DNA from: Schistosoma mansoni
Lineage: Eukaryota; Platyhelminthes; Trematoda; Strigeidida; Schistosomatidae
Assembly: GCF_000237925.1 (NCBI RefSeq)
Contig: NC_031495.1
Coordinates: 5,185,852-5,249,851, forward strand
Reading direction: 5' to 3'
Length of the DNA stretch: 64,000 nt
Shown: positions 49,301-55,720 of the stretch, in pieces
Position numbering within the stretch: position 1 is the stretch's first letter
Layout: each line of letters starts with the position of its first letter
Notes under the pieces: generated by a model
Seen by the model: the letters and a program-made list of their open reading frames with translations, nothing else
The model's database searches: none
Told to the model about the DNA's origin: nothing
Translations under genes and position numbers: made by a program

Positions 49301-52205
49301 CTTCAATTGACTCATGATTTCAACTATGAAAATACTGAAATCTCTAAAAAGAACCCCTCTGAATATTGCTTTTATTTCTCTACTTTCCATCCTAAGATAT
49401 TTTCAATATCCATTTCTTGATTTTTATATAATTATCATAACATCGGCCTTTTGTCAAAGCATGTCATTAATTCTCTTATTAATTATTATGCAATCTACTA
49501 ACTGTTTTAATCATCTACTTTCAATTCATACAAATAATTACTTTGATCATAATGATTCTTCTTACGAATACTACTCAATTGACCATTTAATATTACTTTT
49601 TTTAAAAATCATTTTGAAATTATATAATTATTATGTTAAACCACTTACTTACTTACTTACGCCAGTTACCTCCGATGGAGGATAGGCCACCAACCAGCAT
49701 TCTACAACCCACTCTGTCCTAGGCCTTCCTTTCTGGTTCTATCCAATTTTTCTTCATTCTTCTCATGTGTGTCTCCATTTCTCGGCGTAATGTGTTCTTT
49801 AGTCTTCCTCTTCTCCTTTGACCTTCAGGATTCCATGTGAGGGCTTGTCTTGTGACACAATTGGGTGATTTCCTCAAAGTGTGCCCAATCCACTTCCAGA
49901 GCCTCTTCCTGATTTCTTCCTCCGCTGGATGGAATCTGGTTTGTTGTCTCCCACAGTAGTTTGTTGCTGATAGTGTCTGGCCATAGGATCCGAAGTATCT
50001 TGCGTAGGCAACTGTTAATAAACACATGTATCTTCTGGATGATGGCTTTCGTATTTCTCCAGGTTTCCGCTCCATACGGTAGAACTGTCCTGACATTTGT
50101 ACTGAAAATTCTGATCTTGGTGTTGTTTGACAATTGTTTTGAGTTTCAGATGTTCTTCAGTTGTAAATATGCTGCTCTTGCTTTGCCGATCCGCGCCTTC
50201 ACATCTGCATCAGATCTACTGTGCTCATAATAATAATGATAATAATATATTCTGAAAATAATATTTACAGAATTCACACCAGTTTACAGGCATGATCAGA
50301 TTGTTATAAAAATCAACATTTAATGTAGAGAACAAACATGAAATATAAGAAAGTTTTATGCTTGCTGGTTTAGTAATTGATAAATAGTTTAAATATGGCA
50401 TATATCACGGCAAGCCAATGCAACACCAGGGAACTTGTCATTTTTCTATTAAGTGGATAGCCTGATGATTGATCAACATTGTTCTGTAAGGTTATTTCCA
50501 GTGCCAGAGCGAGTTATTATTAATTATCTACAACTAGAGAAAGTAAGATTAAAGCAAAGAGCACGGAACAACAGAACAATGATAGCAAGTAAGAGGTTAA
50601 ACATTTAAAGTTCCTATAATCTCACTTATGGAGTAAGATACACTTGCAGGCGCTTGAGCATTTAATGCATTTAATGCAGCATCAGTGATGCTGCTCAGAT
50701 ATGTAAAGATTTTCACATCCTCCAGAGCTTCTCCATCAAGTGTAAATTGATCGGTGCATGTTGTATTGTATCGGAGAATCTTGTTTTTCCCTTTGTTTAT
50801 ATTGAGACCTACTGCTGCTGAGGCTGCTGCTACACTGGTCGTCTTCTCCTGCATTTGTTGTTGCGTGTGTGATAGAAGAGCCAGATCATCTGCGAAATCT
50901 AAATCGTCCATCTGCATCCTAGCTGTCCATTGTATCCCGTGTTTCTCTCCAGATGTTGACGTCTTCATGATCCAGTCGATCACCAGGAGAAAGAGAAAGC
51001 GCGAGAGTGAGCAATCTTGCTTGACACCGCTCTTTAACTCGAACGAGTCAGTGAGCTGTCCTCCATGCATGATTTTGCAGTTTAATCCATCATAGGAATT
51101 CCGTATGATATTGAATATCTTCTCAGGCACGCCGCAGTGTCGAAGAATGTTAAACCACTACTTAATTAATACTGTTTTATTTCTGTGGATCAGATATATC
51201 TAAGCGTAAAACTATGATAAAACTACTAATTAGAACAAAACTTCCTCCTTCTATTCATTTTTTTAGTAAATATCTAATAGGGAATTTTCAGGAAATCACT
51301 TTATGATCATCTGTAATTATTGTATGATTCATGAACATAAAGTTCAAATCTTTTGACATGGATTACATTAACAATGATTGACTATATACATAAACACTAG
51401 TCCAAAGTCTTGGTTTGAGTGATTGTAGCTCCTTTTCCAATTTACTCCTAGTCCAAATATAGTAATATAGGTCAAAGTTTAGGCTTACTGTTATATCGAT
51501 TGAGTGCGTACGTGCCCTGTTTGATATATGAACGTGCTGATTCCCGCCAATGATAAAGGAGTGAATTATCGATCAGAGCTATGATACACAAAAGCCATAT
51601 GAACAGTCTTGAGTACTTATCAGTCCTGCTTTCTGCCTAGCCCAACCAATTAAATTCAGAACACCAATAACAGCCTCTGCAATATGAATCATTGTTCTCA
51701 AACATATTGGGTTTATATACCAAACAGACAAACAGACCACATCGTACCTTTAAATTGAAAATAACATTTGTACAAAAATTGGCCTAATGTGGTTGTGAAT
51801 AGGGGGAACAGTAATTAATGGACTAGGGATAATTCAAGAATGGTAAATCGTATAATAATAGTCTATAAGTTAAAATAAAGCTTATGATAAGAAGGACACG
51901 AATATGGACACTTTAATTACTTAACAATTATACAATAGGAAATACACATATCATATTGGTCCATAAATAGCTCTTAAAAGTTACCATTCACAATTCTTTT
52001 CGAGATATAACACTTACATCATCTTTTTCAACATATAAAATAATTTCAATTTATCAAATATATTAATATAGCTCTTACGTAATCTATCTATTTCTGTATT
52101 ATCTCTATTTACATTTGTTCTTTTTTTTTCTTTTCTATCTATTTAAAGAATCGTTTAGCTGATCAATTAAAAGTTGATAAAATGAAGATTATCAAAAGTT
52201 TATAA
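21724..52205 (+). CDS. Malate/L-lactate dehydrogenase family (Ldh2-type) oxidoreductase, 11 exons
   Basis: Eleven exons join in frame to 384 residues: 21724-21952, 21992-22180, 22216-22277, 22312-22365, 26800-26901, 30555-30620, 36239-36308, 37643-37761, 40184-40279, 44408-44518, 52149-52205. Every junction is GT..AG. Family motifs in order: GHYSHG (67-72, expected to hold the catalytic His), [11 protein letters not shown] (from 141), [16 protein letters not shown] (181-186), DMATS (202-206), GWGADTDGK (to 234), GGLMPLGG (246-253), [14 protein letters not shown] (from 259). Known members of this NAD(P)-dependent family reduce or oxidise 2-hydroxy/2-oxo acids such as malate, sulfolactate and diketogulonate; the substrate here is not predictable. 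Start: the first ATG in an in-frame stretch. The roughly 26 residues before the conserved domain are Arg/Lys-rich with no acidic residue, a possible mitochondrial presequence. Introns 1-3 are 34-39 nt, later ones 1.3-7.6 kb and full of transposons. No lesion is seen. Confidence 0.95.
22366..25529. other. Intron 4, left part: nothing recognised
   Basis: About 3 kb of AT-rich intron. A possible hammerhead-like and box-B-like scrap around 24890-24960 is too decayed to call. No gene is seen. Confidence 0.5.
25530..25775 (-). mobile_element. SINE B, good copy
   Basis: Reads on the minus strand as tRNA-like part (box A near 25735-25720, box B near 25690-25680), hammerhead region with GAAA and stem II TCCCATAATGGGA (core partly changed to CTGAGTCG), and 3' region ending CCACAAAACCCCTTCTGATA. 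Possible imperfect duplication AACTAATACCAAGTT / AACTAACAAGTT at the ends. Confidence 0.85.
26800..26901 (+). CDS. Dehydrogenase exon 5
   Basis: 34 codons with VGTNPI and [11 protein letters not shown], part of the cofactor/substrate region of the fold. Acceptor AAACAG, donor GTGAGT, both phase 0. Confidence 0.95.
27303..27440 (+). mobile_element. RTE-A LINE, old fragment
   Basis: Aligns by eye with the late ORF of the RTE-A copy at 29490-29610: GGAAGAAAGCTAGG, then CCATGGAGACATTGAC and TAGACTATCTGGCTG. Heavily diverged, much older than its neighbour. Confidence 0.65.
27461..27862 (+). mobile_element. RTE-B LINE, 3' end with (GTAA)n tail
   Basis: Encodes [29 protein letters not shown], and the C-terminal block, then ends in GGCGTAAGTAAGTAAGTAAG. 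A ten-base duplication, CTGATGACAT at 27455-27464 and CTAATGACAT at 29945-29954, brackets this copy together with the RTE-A element inserted in its tail. Confidence 0.85.
27863..29944 (+). mobile_element. RTE-A LINE (SR2-like), 5'-truncated with intact 607-codon reading frame
   Basis: An open frame from 27878 to 29701 encodes most of a non-LTR reverse transcriptase: [57 protein letters not shown] (Asp at 227), [14 protein letters not shown] (usual G replaced by D), [11 protein letters not shown] (YADD at 328-331), thumb, and a C-terminal [17 protein letters not shown] region. The endonuclease that should precede it is absent, so the copy is 5'-truncated although its frame is uninterrupted. 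The 3' untranslated region ends in ACTGACTGATTGACTG, a short tandem tail typical of the RTE clade. It sits inside the (TAAG)n tail of the preceding RTE-B copy. Young by its open frame. Its ATG is probably internal to the original ORF. Confidence 0.9.
30555..30620 (+). CDS. Dehydrogenase exon 6
   Basis: 22 codons, [22 protein letters not shown]. Acceptor TTTTTTTAAAG, donor GTGAGT, phase 0. It is the only exon between the two RTE-A copies of the duplicated block and occurs once. Confidence 0.95.
30845..31201 (+). mobile_element. RTE-A LINE, 3' end
   Basis: Encodes [14 protein letters not shown]...[20 protein letters not shown], then the family's 3' untranslated region ending CTGACTGACTGAC. Diverged from the 27863-29944 copy, so an independent older insertion. 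Confidence 0.85.
31566..32702 (+). repeat. Near-identical second copy of 29231-30367 (RTE-A 3' part plus flank)
   Basis: Matches 29231-30367 at a constant offset of 2335 without indels; I count under ten differences in 1137 bp. It includes the RTE-A C-terminal ORF and 3' end (to about 32279) and about 420 bp of flanking intron sequence beyond the RTE tail, and stops at the N gap. It is either a recent local duplication, a retrotransposition with 3' transduction, or a haplotype/assembly duplicate. Confidence 0.92.
32703..32902. other. Assembly gap (200 N)
   Basis: Exactly 200 N. Lies in dehydrogenase intron 6, directly after the duplicated block. Confidence 1.
32954..34262 (+). mobile_element. 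Penelope-like element, 3' half, fossil
   Basis: Broken remains of the late reverse transcriptase and GIY-YIG endonuclease of a Penelope-like retroelement. Segments include [36 protein letters not shown] and the zinc-finger-linked GIY-YIG block [20 protein letters not shown], then SHLIDSGH-like and [16 protein letters not shown]-terminal motifs to about 33820. An AT-rich 3' region follows with a hammerhead-like motif (34214-34257). The 5' half is missing or in the gap. Non-functional. Confidence 0.85.
34214..34257 (+). ncRNA. Hammerhead-like motif downstream of the Penelope-like element
   Basis: Stem I pairs GTAAAGC (34214-34220) with GCTTAC (34252-34257) with one bulge. Core CTGATGA is at 34221-34227. 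A weak stem II (GAT/ATT) follows, then GAAA, a short stem III (AGC with GTT, G-U wobble, loop AATT), and C at 34251 as the cleavage residue. Hammerheads with minimal stems are known in Penelope-like elements of many animals. Stem II is weak here, so activity is uncertain. Confidence 0.55.
34430..35060 (-). mobile_element. Penelope-like element, 3' end, fossil
   Basis: A minus-strand segment at 35048-34824 encodes [35 protein letters not shown] and [18 protein letters not shown], the region after the GIY-YIG motif of Penelope-like elements. The rest, down to about 34430, looks like its AT-rich 3' region. Opposite in orientation to the copy ending near 34262. Broken. Confidence 0.75.
35061..35693. 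other. Intron 6 filler, nothing recognised
   Basis: AT-rich. The short frames around 35122-35340 have no supporting motif. Confidence 0.45.
35707..36090. mobile_element. SINE A inverted composite with 13-bp TSD
   Basis: Minus-strand tail plus hammerhead (35707 to about 35925) is joined to a plus-strand tRNA-like part (box A near 35930, box B near 35972-35984) plus hammerhead (TTGACGAG...GAAA, about 36020-36048) and 3' flank. The duplication TATAATAAGAATA at 35694-35706 and 36091-36103 is perfect and brackets both halves. Confidence 0.92.
36239..36308 (+). CDS. Dehydrogenase exon 7
   Basis: [23 protein letters not shown] plus the first base of the next codon. Acceptor TTCTTTAG, donor GTATGT (phase 1). 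Lies 136 bp after the SINE A composite ending at 36103. Confidence 0.95.
37643..37761 (+). CDS. Dehydrogenase exon 8
   Basis: Encodes [20 protein letters not shown] then [19 protein letters not shown], the most conserved helix of the family. Acceptor AACAAG, donor GTAAGT. Confidence 0.96.
38080..38310 (-). mobile_element. SINE B, diverged subfamily
   Basis: Minus-strand copy with the 3' region (GCTAGACCACCATTGGAAA), GAAA of a decayed hammerhead near 38145, box B (GGTTTTGAACCTTGC) near 38200 and box A near 38245. The hammerhead core reads AAAGGATT instead of CTGAGGAG, a change shared with the copy at 42815-43150, so these two form a subfamily. Confidence 0.75.
38340..39094. other. Intron 8 filler, nothing recognised
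   Basis: AT-rich, no motif or repeat that I can name. Confidence 0.45.
39107..39640 (+). repeat. Repeat family C, full copy with 12-bp TSD
   Basis: 534 bp, fairly GC-rich, ending in TTTAAATAAAATAAAATAAAAG. Flanked by the perfect duplication GAATTCTAAATT at 39095-39106 and 39641-39652. An A-rich tail plus duplication shows a retroposon mobilised by target-primed reverse transcription. No coding frame of note. No clear RNA polymerase III boxes, so it may be a LINE 3' end and not a SINE. Confidence 0.88.
39653..40045 (-). mobile_element. SINE A, more than one unit long
   Basis: On the minus strand: tail start (near 40045), linker, tRNA-like part (about 39965-39885), hammerhead (about 39870-39820), 3' flank, and a full tail again to 39653. 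The tail sequence around TATATATTG-TTGTTTG-ATCTTCC occurs at both ends in direct orientation, so the copy exceeds one unit. Inserted directly after family C copy 39107-39640. Confidence 0.8.
40184..40279 (+). CDS. Dehydrogenase exon 9
   Basis: 32 codons, [12 protein letters not shown] then [20 protein letters not shown]. Acceptor ACTTTAG, donor GTAAGT, phase 0. It matches the family's G.F.IAIDP.AF segment. Confidence 0.95.
40409..40961. mobile_element. SINE A inverted composite, nearly two full units
   Basis: Minus-strand copy (tail, hammerhead, tRNA-like part and linker, 40409 to about 40768) faces a plus-strand copy (linker, tRNA-like part, hammerhead about 40885-40925, 3' flank). The duplication AGAAGTCAACATT (40396-40408) and AGAAATCAACATT (40962-40974) has one mismatch. 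Transcription would give a long fold-back RNA. Confidence 0.88.
41200..41764 (+). mobile_element. RTE-B LINE, 3' end, old
   Basis: Aligns with the RTE-B ORF end at 6800-7339: GGCAAAGCAAG, CAATCTACTGTGGGAGAGAAC, AGACCAAAGAACACATT, ending GGTAACAGGCATAAGTAAGTAA. Frames are broken by several changes. Confidence 0.85.
42270..42395 (+). mobile_element. SINE A, ancient copy
   Basis: Retains the hammerhead outline (CTGATAAG...AATAAGACGAAAT at about 42328-42357, then CTCTGGATT) and traces of the box B region. Heavily diverged. Confidence 0.6.
42815..43150. mobile_element. SINE B, inverted composite, subfamily with decayed hammerhead
   Basis: A short minus-strand 3' piece (about 42815-42835) is followed by a plus-strand copy: leader GAGAAACTGTGACTAGTGGA, tRNA-like part (box A near 42985, box B near 43022), hammerhead remnant AAAGGATTG...GACGAAACGGCCGTCCA, and 3' region. 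Confidence 0.75.
43370..43740 (+). mobile_element. Penelope-like element, old fossil
   Basis: Conceptual reading gives traces of the reverse transcriptase signature (Y..KEGVAM...SLIV..LFM) near 43436-43500 and of the later endonuclease region ([10 protein letters not shown], then [16 protein letters not shown]) near 43530-43680. The middle part is lost and the copy is broken. Belongs to a different, older lineage than the copy at 32954-34262. Confidence 0.65.
43880..43965 (+). mobile_element. SINE B 3' end fragment
   Basis: ATGTCCAGTACTTCCAGGTT then GGTCTAGCTTTAATTGACTC and ATGAATTCAACT: the region after the hammerhead, nothing upstream. Confidence 0.7.
44145..44260 (+). mobile_element. SINE A, ancient copy
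   Basis: Weak match to the region from AACTCTGGAGTGC through a decayed hammerhead (CCGAAGAATTCTGAATAAGACGAA, split here by eye) to CACTACTAGCCACAT. Confidence 0.55.
44408..44518 (+). CDS. Dehydrogenase exon 10
   Basis: 37 codons containing [20 protein letters not shown] and [11 protein letters not shown], matching the PG..E....... GIP.....L end of the family. Acceptor TACCAG, donor GTAAGT. Confidence 0.95.
45285..45665 (+). mobile_element. RTE-A LINE, 3' end
   Basis: Encodes [37 protein letters not shown] and IHSLCSPKF, followed by the 3' untranslated region and the tail ACTGACTGAATGACTGA. Close to the 27863-29944 copy, severely 5'-truncated. Confidence 0.88.
46170..46348 (+). mobile_element. 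SINE C: third tRNA-like SINE family with hammerhead
   Basis: tRNA-like part from about 46174: box A (ATAGCTCAGTGGTAAC) at about 46182, box B (GGGATCGAGTCC) at about 46225, so a polymerase III promoter is likely. A hammerhead follows. The tRNA-like part differs clearly from those of SINE A and B. Only copy in the window. The right end TCCAACCACCATC resembles the A-family end CACTATCCATC. Confidence 0.72.
46265..46325 (+). ncRNA. Hammerhead ribozyme motif of SINE C
   Basis: CTGACGAG at 46279-46286, stem II GTGAC/GGCAC with loop GAGT, GAAA at 46300-46303, loopless stem III ACCCGGGT and C at 46311 before the predicted cleavage site. Stem I pairing is poor, so this copy may be weak. Confidence 0.7.
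46800..46985 (+). mobile_element. RTE-A LINE 3' end, very old
   Basis: Aligns by eye with 29550-29700: ATTGAACTGAGTCAT(A)CCG, ACTTCCTAGTTG, GATCCGAAATCCTTTGCGAT, TTCTGCTAAACC. Coding capacity is gone. Confidence 0.5.
47212..47728 (+). repeat. Repeat family C, near full copy
   Basis: Same start (CCCTGGTACGGCCGAGAGTG) and end (TTTCAATAAATAAATAA) as 39107-39640. No clear target-site duplication. Inserted in dehydrogenase intron 10. Confidence 0.82.
47885..48125 (-). mobile_element. SINE B, good copy
   Basis: Minus strand: leader (GAACTTCGTGGATCAGTTGA), box A near 48065, box B near 48015, hammerhead with CTGAGGAG core and stem I CACT/AGTG but GAAG in place of GAAA, 3' region and tail start. Stem III is the palindrome CGGCCG. 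Confidence 0.85.
48590..48865 (+). mobile_element. Penelope-like element 3' end, old fossil
   Basis: Conceptual reading shows traces of the C-terminal part of a Penelope-like protein: [31 protein letters not shown] and, at the end, NLCTKKKFV, matching the order seen at 33560-33800. Broken and much diverged. Confidence 0.65.
48961..49361. mobile_element. SINE B head-to-head inverted composite with 12-bp TSD
   Basis: Minus-strand 3' region plus hammerhead (48961 to about 49060) is joined to a plus-strand copy (leader, box A near 49150, box B near 49196, hammerhead about 49228-49270, 3' region, tail). The duplication AATATTGCTTTT at 48949-48960 and 49362-49373 is perfect. Both outer ends are the SINE 3' tail, so the composite has terminal inverted repeats. 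Confidence 0.92.
49646..51146 (-). mobile_element. RTE-B LINE, 5'-truncated, with internal insertion
   Basis: Minus strand from 51146: reverse transcriptase segment ([47 protein letters not shown] with intact [18 protein letters not shown]), interrupted at about 50686-50226 by unrelated sequence, then thumb and C-terminal region to the (TAAG)n tail at 49646. Perfect 13-bp duplication ATGTTAAACCACT at 49633-49645 and 51147-51159 flanks the whole. Frame is broken by the insertion and at least one shift. Confidence 0.9.
50226..50686. mobile_element. Unclassified insertion of about 460 bp inside the RTE-B copy
   Basis: The RTE-B sequence stops after CATCAGATCTACTGTGCTCA and resumes at GATGCTGCTCAGATATGTAA. 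The segment between is AT-rich, starts with an (AAT)n-like run and has no recognised coding or SINE motif. A short GCATCAG repeat occurs at both edges (about 50209 and 50678), which may be the target duplication. Confidence 0.5.
51600..52014 (+). repeat. Repeat family E, copy 2 (possible LTR fossil)
   Basis: Second copy of the sequence at 17270-17652; ends GATATAACACTT just before the polypyrimidine tract of dehydrogenase exon 11. Old fossil without genes. Confidence 0.5.
52149..52205 (+). CDS. Dehydrogenase exon 11, terminal
   Basis: [18 protein letters not shown] then TAA (52203-52205). Acceptor after a T-rich tract (TTTAAAG). It continues the C-terminal helix that begins in exon 10 in the correct phase. 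Small and 7.6 kb from exon 10, so somewhat less certain than the others. Confidence 0.85.
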   Translation, partial: NRLADQLKVDKMKIIKSL

Positions 52206-52334
52206 TCATTCCCTTCATTAATCAATAATTGATCCCTTCAAAAATTACCTTTTCTATTGATCACTTGACAAACTATGAAAACTTAACTAATTTTCGACAG
52301 CCCTGTACCTTCAACAAGAAAAAACTAAATATTG

Positions 52335-52340
52335 AATAAA
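52335..52340 (+). promoter_or_regulatory. Candidate polyadenylation signal
   Basis: AATAAA 130 nt after the dehydrogenase stop codon, followed by a TA-rich run. It is the first such hexamer downstream. Confidence 0.5.
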
Positions 52341-52451
52341 ACGAGTATATATATATATATATATTTTTCGTATAAGACGTTGTGTAATATTTGCTTTGTT
52401 TATTTAATAGATCCTGTACAAAAAAGAAAAAAAAATTAACACTTCAGCTGA

Positions 52452-52760
52452 TAGTGTTGTAGACAGAACATGGGTGGGGACAATTGAATGTATCTAAACA
52501 CAAATTACAGATTATCTCACTAAATTCTGATAACCATACAGTAGTAAATAGTTAATTTGCAAAATAGAAATCAATTTTCTCAATCTTAACTGTTCCTTCT
52601 GTAAATATCAGTTCATCTTCTCTAATCCCATTGTTCATGCATTTTCCTACCAATTGCAGTTCATTTTAGTTTTTTCCTTATCGATCTTCTGCTAAAATAC
52701 ATTCTATGTCTTACCATCATCATATACTACTTATATGGATATAAGTAGACCACTCCACAA
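52452..52760 (+). repeat. Repeat family D, copy 4
   Basis: Close match to 2459-2760 in the same orientation, ending CTACTTATATGGATATAAG then TAGACCACTCCACAA. Lies about 250 bp after the dehydrogenase stop codon. Fossil. Confidence 0.6.
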
Positions 52761-53216
52761 TAGATATTGTCTTACTTAGTTTAATTTCAATGATTTCACT
52801 TTTATAGACTTAATTCCTAACAATATTGATGCAGATTTTTCATGATCGTAGAATATAGTAAAATAAACTTTGATTTCAAATCTGAAGATACACTTAAGTA
52901 AGATAGAATCGAACAATAATAGTAACTATGTATCTTTCAACGAATGAGTTTAAAAATAAGCAAAGAAGAAGGCGATGTTATAATGGAAAGGAAAAGCGTA
53001 CTACATTTCTGTAGAAATTGAAGAACGTGATACCTCTAAATTAACTGTTTAGAGAAGGTGAAACGTTTCATGTCAGGTTATAGCTTGATCTGGTAATGTT
53101 GTTCGACTAAACGCCCACAACTATTTGTTGTCCATTAAAAGTGACAAGGTCAACATAATTGTTGAATACCTATAAAATCTATTAGTTTTAGAGAATTCCT
53201 TACTAATATATAGCCT

Positions 53217-55022
53217 TAAATAAAGACAGAACAAATATTGGAGAATAATGTGAATTCATTATATTTCGTAGTTTCTCGTCAGCTGCTTATAACCAAATAT
53301 GTATTAGAATTTTAGCATTGGGGTAATAAATAGTATGGAACGATTGACATAAGTGAATGTAAAGGATTGGAATGATGAAAGGTTATCCATGCAAGAAAAT
53401 GTCAGAGGTTTTGATGGAGTTTTGTTCTCTGAGCTGAATTGTTTGGTCAAAGAACAAAACTCCATCAAAATCATCCACTTGAGCTACAAATCTTCTCCAC
53501 CATTTCAAGGTCAGAGGTTATTAGGTGTTAGAATCAAGGAAACATAAAGGGTGGATGGTGTAATAGTTGAGTGGAGTTCAGAGACAGATAAGATAAATTG
53601 TGATAATTTTAGAGGTAATGAAGGATTGATGGAATTATAAACAAATAGGATGGGTTACGTAATAATTGAATAGAATTTGGAGAGTTCATATAATTTAAGA
53701 GAATCAAGTGAGCGGAAATGTGTTCGTGAAAAGGTGGTTTAAGAATTGGGTAATGGAAGAGGAATATAATACAAAACTAATTATTAACCAAAATAAAACT
53801 AATGACCAAGAAAAAAAACACAAAATAGCTGGATTACCAGGGTAGTAATAAGTTTCTTAATGTCTCTTTTTGATTACATAGGTCCGGTTTAAGTTTTTTT
53901 ATCGTGATCGCTTCAGGGAAACCGGAGAGCAGCCGTTCTTTTTTGTCTGCTAATAATTTTGAAAGTATGAGAAATTTCAATGGTATACCAGGTGTCAAGT
54001 AAATGTCGAGCTATTGCACTGTTGAGAGCCCTGGTCATTCGCAGCCTCAGTTTCTTGGGAACATGCTCAGAAATGCGAACATGTACTCTTCTCTCGGTTC
54101 TTCCAATGTATGCGTTTTGGCACGTACATGTAAATTGGCAAATGCAGTTGGAGCTACTGAGAAAAGAGGACTTGTCGGTTTTAGCTTGTTTGAGTGAGCA
54201 GTTTGTTTCCCACACTGTTGTCAGTTTAGCTGCTGGGTAGGTCGCTTTCAACACGGAATTAATTTTGTGATTAATTATTCTAGCAATTTCATCTCTTTTG
54301 AAGCGTAAGTATAAGAAGCAAGTTTTCTTTTCCACTCTACCACACTTTATCTGAAGGTTGGTGTTTGCATATTTATGGATGAATTTCGCCGGATATGCAT
54401 TTTCACGTAGGCATTTAGTGATTAGAGCAATTTCTTCTTCCAGACATTCATTTGAGCAGATTTTGCGTGCGCGGTCAAAAAGTGTTCGTACAATACCCTT
54501 TTTGTAACTCATTGGACAGAAACTGTAGTAATTGAGATATAATCTACTCCAGGTGTTTTTGCGATGAATGTGTTTTTGTAATGTACCAACTGATGTTCGT
54601 CTAATTCTAATATCTAGGAAACAGAATTTACCTTCAACTTCATGTTCCACTGTAAATTCTATATCTTTGTGTGCTTTATTAAACAAACTGAGTGCTTGTG
54701 ATTGTTGCAAACAAGAAATGTATCATCAATGTATCTACAGTAGAATGTGGTGCCATCGACTTCATGCTTAAGCTTCTTCTGTTCAAGGTTTCCCATAGAT
54801 ATGTTGGCCAGAATTGAACCCAAAAAGTCACCCATGGCTACTCCATCAACTTGACGGTACATTACATTGTTGAATTCGAATTGTATGTTCTTTGTACACA
54901 GAAACAGGAGCTGTTTAAATTCATGGATTGATTCTAACACCTTATAACCTCTGGCCTTTTCTTGCATATATATAATGAATTCACATTATTCTACATCAAT
55001 ATTTGTTCTGGCTTTATATTAA
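53217..55022 (-). mobile_element. Penelope-like element with inverted ends, fossil
   Basis: Minus strand from about 54970 to 53880: reverse transcriptase motifs (YRQVDGVAMGDFLGSILANI, FYCRYIDDTFLVC), then a long segment with IHRKNTWSRLYLNYYSFCPM, YPAKFIHKY, and the GIY-YIG block CICQFTCTCQNAYIGRTERR followed by VRISEHVPKKLR. The N-terminal half is absent and the reading frame is broken in at least one place. The ends, about 53217-53264 and 54971-55022, are inverted repeats of roughly 48 bp containing AGAACAAATATTG and AATAATGTGAATTCATTAT. The non-coding part at 53265-53880 contains a strong hairpin. Confidence 0.85.
53409..53470. other. Perfect 20-bp hairpin in Penelope-like 3' region
   Basis: TTTTGATGGAGTTTTGTTCT at 53409-53428 pairs exactly with 53451-53470, with a 22-nt loop. 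It is not followed by a clear T-run on either strand. Role unknown. Confidence 0.9.
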
Positions 55023-55385
55023 ATAGATCAGTTGTATCACCTTTTTAAAGTCTCTATGAAATAATAAAGATGAGACTGTAATGTATAGACAATCTTTGAG
55101 TTGTATAAAAGTGACCTTGAGAAAGTTCAACCACTGACCAGGGTTAAAACAGACTTAGAAATTAATATGAGGAATCACGATTGAGAACTAAGGTTAGAAA
55201 TTAAGGTTAAGAATTAAAGTCAAAGTTTACAATACGAAATGACATTGGCTATAATACCATAATCTTATTTAACCATATGTATGAATAAATTCCGCTTTGA
55301 AATTCATGAACCTATTTCTTAAATTTTGATTGATAGATTATAATCTAACCTTAGAAATAAGATATTTTAGTGAAATGATCCTTTA
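55023..55385. other. No recognisable feature
   Basis: AT-rich intergenic sequence with short internal near-repeats of the GAATTAAGGTTAAGAATTAA type at about 55180-55230. Confidence 0.5.
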
Positions 55386-55708
55386 TTTTATTTTATTTAA
55401 ACACATAAATATTGGTACAAGGAAGCACCAGATAAATATGCGCCGCACAAATCTCATTCGACTTGTGTGAGTGCTGTGATACTGCCCAGGTGCCCAAACT
55501 GAAGCAAACGGTTATCTTAGGGAGCAACACTCGGAGCCTTCGGCCTAAAGGTCTGATCCACAAGGCAGTGGAGCATCGTGAGGAGGTGCAGTCCCATGGT
55601 AGCCGGTGACCAACGATTGATTCATACGCCATTTGTTCCCTCCGGATACTGGAGCCCATGTGCATCATTGGTTTTGAATCAGGGTTTTCCATCTCCCATA
55701 GGTGAAGT
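55386..55708 (-). repeat. Repeat family C, 5'-truncated copy
   Basis: Reverse complement of the last 320 bp of family C, with its TAAA-rich tail at 55386. It ends right beside the palindromic SINE A locus. Confidence 0.8.
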
Positions 55709-55720
55709 TTCCGTGTCCAT

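Noticed and set aside
53365-53405. TGATGAAAGG...GAAAATGTC, hammerhead-like in the Penelope region
   Set aside because: Lacks the leading C, no stable stem II and no stem I pairing.
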